In this document: one piece after another, positions 34,501 through 46,500 of the stretch
How positions within the stretch are numbered: position 1 is the first letter of the stretch
Layout of the letters: each line of letters begins with the position of its first letter
DNA from: Typha latifolia
Lineage: Eukaryota; Streptophyta; Magnoliopsida; Poales; Typhaceae
DNA length: 64,000 nt
Assembly: GCA_019914945.1 (NCBI GenBank)
Contig: CM034110.1
Location: 5,969,808 to 6,033,807, forward strand
Direction: 5' to 3'
Notes under the pieces: model-generated
Database searches by the model: none
Seen by the model: the letters and a program-made list of their open reading frames with translations, nothing else
What the model was told of the DNA's origin: nothing
Translations under genes and position numbers: made by a program

Positions 34501-37500
34501 CCATTTGAAAGGTATTCGTGATTATAGAATATCTCCAAAAGTTTGAATTGGTTATGAGCACTATTTTTAATTACTAATACCCTTCTAATTGTTATGAGCA
34601 CTATTTTTTATTTTACATAATTTCTAAGTGTACATGAGATTTTTCTTTCCTAATGAAAGAGCTAAAAGAGTCAAATGCTATAATTAACTTTTTAGAAAAA
34701 GAGAACATTAGTTCTATGAGTACTTAAAAGAAAAGGAAACATTTAATTTTATTATATAATTCATATTAGGTATATAGTTAATTTATGAATTTCACTATTA
34801 ACTTACGAATTCACAGTTAATTTATGAGTTTTGTAGTTATATTTACTAACATTATTTGTCTTCTTATGTTTTTTTTTCACTGGAAACAATTCTATACAAA
34901 TCTCTCATACAAAAGAAACAAGATAGTGAATGAGTGAAATATAAAAGAATAAGTAGAAAAAGAATAGAGTATAAATTTTTGTATATGAATTACATTTGTA
35001 AAAAGGTGGATGAAGTGAAGTAAAAGAGATATTATTATATTCAAATTTTTGGAGATATTTCATAATCACTAATACTTTTTTAACTGTTATGAGTCCTATT
35101 TGTAATCTAACACAATTTTTTTAAGTATACGTGAGATTATTTTTCTTATTGAAATAGCTAAAGGAATCAAATATTATAATCAACATTTCAAAAAGAGAAA
35201 ATAGTGGTACTATGAGTACCTAAAAGAAAAAGAAACATTTATTTACTGTAAGGTTTCGTATTAGGTATATAATTAATTTATGAATTTCGTAGTTAATCTA
35301 TGAATTTCATAGTTAATCTACGAATTTCACAGTAATATTTACTAACCTTATTTCTTTTCTTTTTTTCTATTTGAAATAATTATATTTCTCATACAAGGAA
35401 AATAAGGTGGTGGATGAGTGAAATATATAAAAATAAGCAAAAGAAGAGTAGAGTAAATTTTTTGTATATTAACTATGAATATTGTAATAAATTATGAATT
35501 ATAGTCATAACAAGAAAGAGGATGAGGAGAAGTAAGAGAGATACTACTCTATTCAAACTTCTCGAGACATTTCATATTAACCAATACCTTTCTAATGGTT
35601 ATGAGCACTATTTTCAATCTATTACAAATTCTTAAGTGCAAATGAAAATTTTTCCCAATGTAAAAAATTAAAAGAATTAAATGTTATAATCAACCTTTCA
35701 AAAAGAGAGAATATTAGCGCTATGAGTATCTAAAAAAAAGGGAGAAATATTTATTTTACTGTATAATTTCGTATTAGATACATAGTTAATTTACGAATTT
35801 CATTTTTAATCTACGTATCTTGTAGTTAATTAATGAATTTCACAGTCATATTTACTAACCTTATTTATCTTCTTTTTTCACTGGAAACAATTGTATACAA
35901 GCTTTTCATACAGGGGAAATATGTTGGTAAATGAGTGTTTTGTAGAAAAATTAAATAGAAGAAAAGTGGAGTAATTTTGTAAATAAAGTATGAATTACAA
36001 TCATTAAAAGCAGGATAAGGAGAAGTAAGAGAGATACTATCCTATTCAAATTTTTGGAGACATTTCATAATCACTAATATTTTTTCTAATAGTTATGAGC
36101 ATTTATTTTTAATCTAATACAATTTCTTAAGTGTACATGAGATTTTTCCTAATTGAAAAAGCTAAATGAATCAAATGTTATAATCAACTTTTGAAAAAGA
36201 GAGACTATTAGTGTCACGAGTAGCTAAAAGAAAGTGACAAACAATTATTTTTGTATGATTCATTATTAGGTACATAGTTAATTTAGAAAATTTATAGTTA
36301 ATTTACGAATTTCATAGTTAATCTATGAATTCCGAAGTTTTTCCAATTAGTTCCCTACTTTATTAATTAAAGAACGATTAGAGATTTGTATAGAAAATAA
36401 ATGGAAGAGAAGTATTACGAGATAGAAAAAACAGCATAAGAAAAAGAAGCAGCAGCAGCATAAGAAGAAAAATAAGAAGAAGATGCAGCATAAGAAGAAG
36501 TATGAGAAGAAGACGAACCGTACGTGGGACGAGTTTCCGCCTCATACAGCTTGGGCCGAAGACCGGCCCTCTGTACCCTTCAAACTAAAAAAAGAAGGAA
36601 ATGCCCTTTTTAAGACAGACCATGTGTTGAAAAAGGGGAAAGGCCTATGTGTTATACCCAAAACTACCTTATTACAGGAAAAAAAAAACCATAATGCTGA
36701 CGAAGTTCAAGTTTGAACAGCCTGGCTATAAAGACGACCAATTCAAGGTGAAAAAGGGGGTTGCTCCCTCGGCAAAACTGGGATAAAGTTGAGCCAAAAG
36801 GTCCCGATTCAAGGTAAATTCATGAGGAAAAGAAGAGGAAATAGTAGCAACAGATGATGAAGAAGAAGAAGAAAAAGAATATGAGGTCATCCTCTCTCGT
36901 ATCATGTCCTATTAGTATTTAATGGGGCACTAAATGACATAAGGGCAAACTTGGAATGATAAAAATAGGTCTGACTAACAAAAAAAGAGAAAAAAAAACA
37001 AAGTGTGTTTTTGGTGCAAATTTTCCTATCATGATTTATTTTGAATATTTTTAAATAGTGATGATTGTCTGTGGTCTGCAGTTTATTTACTCATACTGCA
37101 TTTCTTTTCTTTTGGTTTTATAAACCATGGAATATGCCTTTAAATTAGTTTTGCACAATGTTTTGACCTGTAGGCGACCTTTTTTAGCAGGCAGCATACT
37201 TTGATGTGATAAGAATAAAGCCTGTTATTTAGGGAATATATGGCATATGCATAACTATTTTGACTAGCTCCTTTGGCTAACCTATGGCCTATGCTCTAGG
37301 GTCTCATGAGCTCATGACCAATATATATATTTATATATATTAAATTTTAGCATTCTATTTCCATAACTTCTTGGTGATATCTTGTTGTGGTATATATGCA
37401 CTGCAGGTGAAGAGTGGAGATATTCACATTTTGGCAAACGCATCACTTCTTTTGGTTCAGAAGGATTGGTCATCTGAGATTCGACTGCATGGGTTTAAAT

Positions 37501-40500
37501 TGCTGCAGGTTCATCCTTGTACTCCATCTTTCTTTTGTTTTATAATGTGATGTCCTTTGCTGACATAGTTTTAAGTTAAATGTGATTACATATGCTATAT
37601 ATGTCATGTTTCTTATGTGTCTTAGTTTTTGTTGCCATTCTTTTATTCGTTATTCTTTGATCGTTTTTGCTTAATTTGTCTGTAAGTACAATTTAATTTA
37701 GAAATAATTAGATGGTCTTGTATTGAAGAATTGCACTACTGGATTCTACTTGAAGAAGATTATCGGATGTAAATTTTGCAAGCATTAGTTTTTAACCTTC
37801 TACGGATATAGGACACTAGGTTTTCTTCAATTTGAGACTTTGGACTTTCAAGTCTACCTCCAACATCCTTTCGAGTGATCTAATTTCAAATTGATCTGAT
37901 AAGATGCATGCTTGCTTAATGTCGTACAGTAAGTAACAAAGTAACAAACTTCTTAGGATCATAGTTCCCAGTTTCGGCTGATCCTGATCCGGGCCGAAAC
38001 TAGTCGGTTAGCTAGTTTCGGCTGGGGTATCGGCTATATTGGCCAATCCCACCCGAAACTGGCGGGAATGGGTGGGATCTGACCCGGACCCCACCCCTCC
38101 ACCTGCCTCTCTTTCTCTCTTTTCTTTCTTTCTCTCTTTTTCTCCTTTTTTTCTCTTCTTTCTCACTTCTTCTACCGGGGACTGAGTAGATCTCCGGCGA
38201 CATTCTCCGACGAAGATCCGACAACCTTCGGCGACCTCAAATGAGTTTTTTTATTATTTTCTTTAGTTTTAAATTCCCTCTCTCTTTCTCTTCCTGCATC
38301 GAGTAGATTCGACGACCTCTACTGTTGCTGTTGCGGTGAAGCAGCAGCACCAGTTGTTGAGAGCCTGGAAGAGAGAGGGGGGGAAGAAGTAAAGAAAAAT
38401 TGGGAACTTTATCTATGTGAATAAATTTTGAATTTTGGAAAGGGAGAGAGGAGAGAGAGCTCGATATTCATCAAAGTTTTGAATTTTAAGTAAGTTAATA
38501 TATTTTTAAAGTTTTTAGGTTTCATATGTGAGTAATTTTTATTTTCTTAATTTTGTCATTTTTTCTAAAACTTTAGAAATTTTTCTATATTTTTAAATAA
38601 TATTTAGAATTTTATGTAATTAAAAAATAGTTCTATCCGATATGACCGGCTGATACCGGTCCCGATTACAATACTGGGAACCTAGCTTAGGATGCTTCAA
38701 TGTAGGGATTGCATGGTTGATTTTTCAAATATAAGGCATTTAAGGTGCCAATGTTATTCATTCCTAGCTTGCCTTTCTTAGGTTGAATATCGATCCGTTT
38801 GGGTCAATTGATTGGACATGAACTAAAATCATATAATCTTTCATTCCTTTTTTGTGGTTCTGGGTGGATTATGGATAAGGAGAAATGTTTCATATATGAA
38901 TAGGTCGTCTATCCAATTACTATATTTTTCTAGTGCATTGAGTCAGACGCTTGAGTTCCTCTTTATTTGATGACTCAGTCACCAAGGTAGGTGACTCCAC
39001 CTGACTACCCACTAACCAACCTTGTAAAAAATCGTTATTGTTAGTCAACCCAATGCAAAATATTCGCCAAGTAAGGTGAGAAACTGAGAATAGGATAATT
39101 TATGGCACTAATACCACAACTAACCTTGTGACATATTCATCAACTCTTGCTGCAGCTGCAGCAGTAGTTGCAAGCGCATCCATGTTGATATCCGGATACC
39201 CGGTTATGATGTTTCTTTCCTTTGTTTTCTCTTGAAGTATGATGTGATCTATCAAAAGTACCTAGTATGTCATATAAGCAATTAACAATTTAAACATATG
39301 CTATAGCACGTGACCAACTAGGCAACTACAGAGCACATAAACTTTTTAGAAACATTGAGACACCATTTGTAATGTCAAAATTGTCCTTCTTGAAAGCTGG
39401 CTACATTCTGGGGAAAGAGAGTAAAATTAATTATTGCACTTCACATAGAGGGCATGGAAGTTTTTGTCTTTTTGGAAGTCCTAGTATGAAAGGTATGCTG
39501 CCTGGTGGGGCACTAGAAAGTTTCTTGAGCTTATAGAGCTGGACAAAGGAGCTTAGAAATTAATGCTAATTTCCTGGTTAATAAATTGGGTTTCTTTGCT
39601 TGAGGACAGGCAAGAAATGTCAATATAGATAGCATTCAGAGCAAGTTATCACTCATATGCTAGAGCATGTAATAATTGACACAAGGCTGGTAAATCTTGA
39701 GCTCTTTTATGGTTATGAAGCAACATTTTATAAAGCAATGAGCTGATAGGATAGTAAACTTTCGAGATTTCTCAACCAGAATAGAGTGCAAGTCTTGTTA
39801 TATTTCCCTTGTAGCAACTTGCAACCTCAATAAAGAAATGGAGAAGTAAGAAAACAGAGGAATCAGAATGTCTATCAATGCTTTACACATTATATAATTT
39901 TGCTCTGATTCATTACACCTCAAACTACAAAAATTACACCTTGAGTGCCTTATAACTTATAATTAATCTCAAATTATGCATTTTTGTTCTTTTCTTTCAA
40001 GTAAGATAATAATGCAAGTTATGCATACCATATCAGTTCTTCTTGGAGAAAAATTGTTTTCAATTATGATTCATATAATCTGCATATGCTCTATTATTCT
40101 TCTGTTCCTAACTTGGTTCGTATTTATTACCTTGATATTCTTTACAGCATTTGGTTAGATTCAGGTGGGATGAATTCAGCATATCAGAGAGGAAGGAATT
40201 TGCAAATTTTACAATTAAATTGATTACAGAAGTGGTTGGTCCTCATGAAGAATGGGCTTTAAAGAGTCAAATAGCTGCTTTAGTCGCCGAGGTTCCTGGT
40301 TTTCATTGCTGTTGTGTTTATGCTAGTGAACCTATTTGCCTAAGAGTTGTAACTTTTTATTTTTTATTTTTTTATTATATCATTCTTTCTCTTGCAGGTA
40401 GTTAGGAGAGAAGGAGTAACTCTGTGGCATGAGCTGCTACCGTCTATGGTTTCTCTATCCAACAAAGGTCTGATTGAGGTATGATGCTTATCTCCACTAG

Positions 40501-43500
40501 TTTATTATGAACACAGACATTAGAAATGTTAATACATCCATGAGGTAGAAATTTTACTCTATTTTATTTGATTTATTTTCTTGCACTTCGTCAGGCTGAG
40601 TTAGTTGCCATGATTCTAAGGTGGCTTCCGGAGGATATAACAGTACATAATGAAGACTTAGAAGGTTAGCTATGAGGTTTTCTCCTTGCAATTGTCCCTG
40701 ATTCTCTCTCCAGTATTTCGGTTCTAACAAATCAAACAATACATCAAAGGAATTATTTTCTGATTTGCTTGTCTTTTTAAATTGGGGTGCATGCAACAGG
40801 TGATCGACGAAGGGTATTATTACGTGGTCTTACTGAATCTTTGACAGAGATATTGCCACTCTTGTACTCTGTAAGTTCTCTATTTGAAAGATTGGGGTCT
40901 ACTTGTCAAGAATTTTCATTTTTTTCTTAGACTATAGTTCTATTTCATTAATTTAAGAAAGCATCCTAATCCTATATCACATGACAGTTGCTTGAAAAGC
41001 ACTTTGTAGCTGCTTTAAGTGAGTATTCTAGACAAAAAATGGATTTGGCTAAACAACATGCAGCCATAGTAACATCTGCTCTGAACGCGGTGAATGCCTA
41101 TGCTGAATGGGCTCCTGTGCCTGATCTTGCAAAACATGGTCTCATTCATGGGTATATTTCTAGAATACCTGTAATTATGCATCTTTAGGTGACCGAGGAA
41201 CTAACCAGTACTTTTACAGATGTGGGTCCTTGCTTCCATATAATGAGTTTCGTCTCCATGCTTGTGAGTTTTTTAAGTTTGTCTGTCAGAGGTATGTGTT
41301 ATCAATTGCTTGTTTATTTGAATATATATAGTTGATTCTTATTCAGCTTTGCCCATACCTCTTCTTTATGATTTTTGCATTCTCAGGAAAAGACCTCTTG
41401 ATGCCACAGCACATGAGTTTGATTCTGCAATGACTACCATTTTTCAGATCTTGATAAATGTATCAAGAGATTTTTTAAATAAGTGTAATTCAAATACTGG
41501 TGCTTTGGATGAAAGTGAATATGAGTTTGCAGAGTGTATATGTGAGAGTATGGTAGCTTTGGGGTCTTCTAACATGCAATGCCTCCTTGTGGATGGAAAC
41601 ATAACATCTCAGTTTCTTCAACAGGTGAACACTTCAGAGTTCAGATATACACATCCATTGAATATTTTTGATTTAATGTTCTTATATAGATATATGAAAT
41701 ATTGTTATATAAGCACTTTGGGTTCTTCTGGCATGCGACGCATTTTTGTGGAGGAACCATATCAAAATCTGTTTTCAACAGACAATTACTCATTGAACAG
41801 ATAGTTCCATGTAAAACTTTATTAGCTGATGTCCTCATATGCTGCACTATGTAATAGGTAAGTGTTGCTTGGTTGCTGTAGCTATACAGCAATATTTGGC
41901 CTTTTCTTCTCTTAAAAGGTTTTTGAGTTGTTCATCATTGTTGGTTTATTTCTTCCATCTTAGTTCCACACTTTTATGTAGGATATTGCTCTATGTTTGA
42001 TATGCTTCACTATTCTGCCTTTACATGTTCTGCAAGCTTGGGACTTGCAATTCTTATTTGCTTGAGAGAGTTGACGCCGTTCATCGTGGGGTGACATTTT
42101 CTATGCCAATGGAGTATCAGCCTTTGACTATGACTTCATGTAGGGTAGAGTAAGGTGATGTTTGTGAAAAATTCATTGAAATTTTTGGCTGAGGTTTGGA
42201 ATAGTATTTAAGAAAATTCGGGAAACCGTTTGTTGTTGAAGGGAAGATTTTATAGATATAAAGTGAAGTGCTTTGTCTTATATTAAGTTCTTAATGTTGG
42301 ACCCACATTTTGGATAAAATTGGTGTAAAATTTATTTCCTCAACTTTTAACAAAAGGTGGACCAGTGTTGACAAGAAGAGGTCTAGTGTTTTCTACCTAT
42401 AATTTTATATAAAAAAGGGGTCCTAAGTGAAAAAGTAGTGCTACACTTTTAAAAGTCAAGGGGGGAGCCCTGGCCCCCTCTTAGTTTTATTATCTCCGCC
42501 ACTGCTTTTAACCCAGAAATACAAATTGTGATAGAATCATAAAACTAGGGAAAACTGTATAGGCGTGAATGCATGAACGAAGATTAGATCTACCCATCAA
42601 TATTGATCTCAAACTAATTCCTCCAATATTGAGTACAAATTTGGGTTACAATTACAATGCCTGAAAGGCTGAAAGTGAAGAGCAGTATTAGCAGTTCAAT
42701 AAGGCACCAGAAAACACTGGTTGTAGTGGTTTAATGATCAAAATACAACTAATTGTTTGTCTGCACAATATTTAATGTAATACATTGTCCTTAGCTTTGT
42801 CTGATCCTCTCAGTTATCTTATCAGATAATTCTGAAAAGTGAAAACCATACGTCCTGATTTGCCAGTGGAACTAACAATACTGTATTGCTGACCAAAATG
42901 TTCTGCATTCCCCACATGCCAGCTGCATGGAAATCCTACTCTTACTAAATGAAATGGATGATAGGACTTGCAAGTAGGGTGGGAAGGAAGGTGTTATGAG
43001 AGGGAGTGACCAAAAAGGAAAATTGAAATTCAAAGCGTAATGAGAGGAGTATATGTGAGATTTTGCCTAGAAATTTGATTGGAGAGAGCTTGACTTTTGC
43101 AGTGGTAAATTGAATGTTCATTAGCAGTGAATTGTCTGATTGTGAGTAGAATTAACGGTTATATTATGGAGTCATTAAACCTTGATCTTCCTCAGTTGTG
43201 AATTGTTGTAAGATTTTGGAACTCGAAAGTTCCACTGTTAAGCTATGAATTTCTTACATTGGATTGCGGATGATAAATTTCAATTTTGTGGCATATTTCA
43301 TAATATAAATAACTTTCCTGAGAAGAGATTGGACAATAACTTCTGTATCCTTCATCAGTATGTGAAATTTCAGTTCCTTAAAACTCTGAATCCTTCACAT
43401 CATTATTTATGTATAGGTTATCTATCAACTGACAAGTTGCACCTCTCACAAGACTGTTTTTATTTCTGGAACTCTGGAAGTATGAGAAATGCACGGTATA

Positions 43501-46500
43501 TAGAAAGTTGAACTTTGAATAAGAGCTTTTGAAGCATCTCAGAAGTCAGAGCTCATGTAGCCCAGTATATGAAATGCTTTTTTTTTTCTAAAAAAGTCGA
43601 TAGAGTAACTTTTCGATGATATTGTGTGGTTTTTTAATAACGTTCTCAATTCTTCAATGATCAGTTTTCATAGTTTGCCGTCAGCTGAATCTTCCATCTT
43701 CACTTGCATGTAACTATATTTAGACCTAGTTCAAATCTTTTGTTTTACATGTATCTACTTTTTCATGATATATTTTTAGTTCTGCAGTTGCTTCGAGCCT
43801 CTCATCTACTTGTTTTATTTGTCCCTTCTATTATTATTTTATTTCAAATGACATGCATAGTATTGATTATTTTGGATGTCAGATGCTGGAATATTACCAA
43901 CATTACAAGATTGCGCTTCATTTTCAATCTTTGCTCTTTTGGCTGGTATAACTCTTTATCGTCCTTCTCTTTACTATGATTACTGGAATACTATGTGAAT
44001 TAGTTGTTCTATATTCCTTGAAATAATAAGTTTAGTTGCTGACAGGTATTGCTGAGAGAACCATCAGCAAAAGCAAAATCTAGTGCACAAATTTCTGGGG
44101 ATAACTCTTCTGTTTGCAATGTGGGGTTTGGTGGACCAACAGAAAAGGAAAAGAAAAGAGTGTTGGCGTCCATTACTGATGAAATTTTTTCTTCTATTCT
44201 GGATATTTCTTTTCAAAGAATGCTCAAGAAGAACAATACAACAGGACCTAAAACATCTGGAGAATCATTTGAACTATGGAGCAATGAGCTTGAAGGAAAA
44301 AGTGATTTCAGCCAATACCGTTCTAGATTGGTATATCCTGTTCTAATTCACTTAATGGCCCTATTAAAACATTCTCTGCACTTCTCTTACTCAGTTACTT
44401 TTCCACGTATCAAATGGAAGTTCCTTTCTGTAACTAAAATCTGTAAATATTTCTGTATTTTATTTTTTGAAAGCGATCTTGTCAAAATACTGTGCATATT
44501 TAAAATGATATACTCTTGATTGCTGCAGTAGTCATCTTTGAATCTCAAATAGCATGTCTTTATCCATATTTATATGCCAATATCGTGCTATGCAGAAAAT
44601 ACTATGATTTCTTCTAGTATTTGGTTGAGAATCCTAATCTTATCTCATATTTGTATAACCTTCATTAACCATAATGCTTTTTTTTTTGTGGGCATGCCAA
44701 GAAACTATCTCATAAGTCATAAGTCATAAGTCATAACCACCATTATGATTGGATTTGGAATGTATAAATTCACTGAAAACTTTATTTACGTCTGTTTGTT
44801 AGGTCTATCTCTAACTGGTCCATCTTTGACTCCTTTTTCTTTACCCTTTTTTTAAAAAAAAAATATTGTGTTTGACTAGTTAGCTGTTTTCTAGGGAATT
44901 TTTATGTTTAAGAAGCATGAAACATGAAACATGGTTGGTAAGCATTTTAGTACACGTGATTGGATGGAGGAAGAGGAAAGCTAATGAGTCTGGCTCAGCG
45001 TGAAAGGAAGAGGCACTACCCTAAGTTGAACAGCAGAATTGAAATTACAAGAGACGAGTATTTTTACTCTGCAAAATTTGGGCTATTACTGAATTCAATC
45101 TGTTCTCAAGCTCACATTTTTAACTTAAAAGGTAAAAAATCTTGCGTTGAGTCTGATGCTAAGCAAGAGCATCTTTTAAGCACTCTGATATTGCTTTTCA
45201 TGATGCTTATTGAGAAACGAATTGCTTACCACCTGTTTCTTGTGATTTGGCTATGTAGCAAGTTTCAACATGTAAACCTTTATAACTAGTCAAACAAGGA
45301 CTCATGACATATACTTGTGTTACTGAGCACTTGGTGGTTGTTTATATATTATCAATCCAAATGTTCTTGCATGATTGTTTTCCTTTATTATTATTATTAA
45401 ATGGCTAATTTTTTGTGCATTATTAAAAATTTCTCCATGCAGTTGGAGCTCATCAGACTTATTGCTTCTCAAAAGCCATTTATAGCTGCAACAAAAGTTT
45501 CACAGAGAATTGACACACTTACAAGAAATGCAAATTACATATCAATGTCCCCTCAGGTTAGCTACGCACATAACCAGAGAAAAAGTGGTTGTTAGGTTGT
45601 CTTACCCATTTATAAAAGACTAATTACCATCCTAATTCATACAATAAACTTGTATTCTCATGAGTTTAAGTCAATTTTTATGAAACCCAGGAGTTAGCAA
45701 TAATGGAAAGCATACAACTAGGCCTTGAGACAGTCGTGAGTGCAATATTCGATGGTTCACCTGAATCTGTAAGCAGCGATCCTGAAACCAAGTTTCAATT
45801 ACACAGAATTTTTGAAGGTTGTTCATATCATTATGCTAGTCTTCTTGTAGGTTATGAGTCTACCATCTTGAAGCATGCTAAGACCTTTTGCTTGTTAACA
45901 CAGCACTGCTTCAGCAGCTCCTTTCTTTAAAGTGGACGGAGCCAACACTGGCGGTAATCCTTGGGCACTATTTGGATGCATTTGGACCATATTTGAGACA
46001 CTATCCAGATTCAGTTGCTAGTCTTGTGAATAAACTTTTTGAACTTTTGACATCACTTCCCTTCAACCTTCAGGTAGTGCAAGATGTTTTATATACTAAA
46101 ATATTTACATATCCATCATTTTAGTTCAAGCATGATTTTTGTTCTGAATCCCTTGTTGATCGATAGGACCCTTCTTTAAATAATGCGCGACATGCTCGGT
46201 TGCAAATTTGTTCATCCTTTATTCGTGTATCGAGAGCTGCTGACAAAAGTCTGCTTCCTCATATGAAGGTTAGCTTGAATTCGGCATCTCTTGGAGCTTC
46301 AATAAATCCTAATATTACTTGTATTCTCTAATTTTGTTACTAGCTAGAAATTACGAGAATATTTGTAGGCAATAAATCTCATATTATGAACTATTTATAG
46401 TTTATTTGAATGTATGCATGTATGAAGGTTGGTGCATACTTGTGAATTATTATCATCATCATCATTATTATTATTATGTTTTTTTTTTCTAGAGAGAAGT

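Larger units (their letters stand above)
32543..37026. mobile_element. Mutator-like element filled by a giant palindrome, in HASTY intron 1
   Basis: 4,484 bp with a perfect 9-bp target duplication. The left end GGGAAATTTGCATCAAAAC and the reverse complement of the right end GGAAAATTTGCACCAAAAA open terminal inverted repeats that can be followed for about 170 bp, with one roughly 45-bp gap. Inside are two arms of about 1.8 kb in opposite orientation. Each is built of degenerate tandem units of about 500-560 bp. Between the right arm and the right terminus lies about 480 bp of GC-richer unique sequence. No transposase is seen, so the element is non-autonomous. It makes up most of the 5.8-kb first intron. 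Confidence 0.9.

Noticed and set aside
44705..44740. cataagt repeated three to four times in HASTY intron 11
   Set aside because: Short low-complexity repeat.
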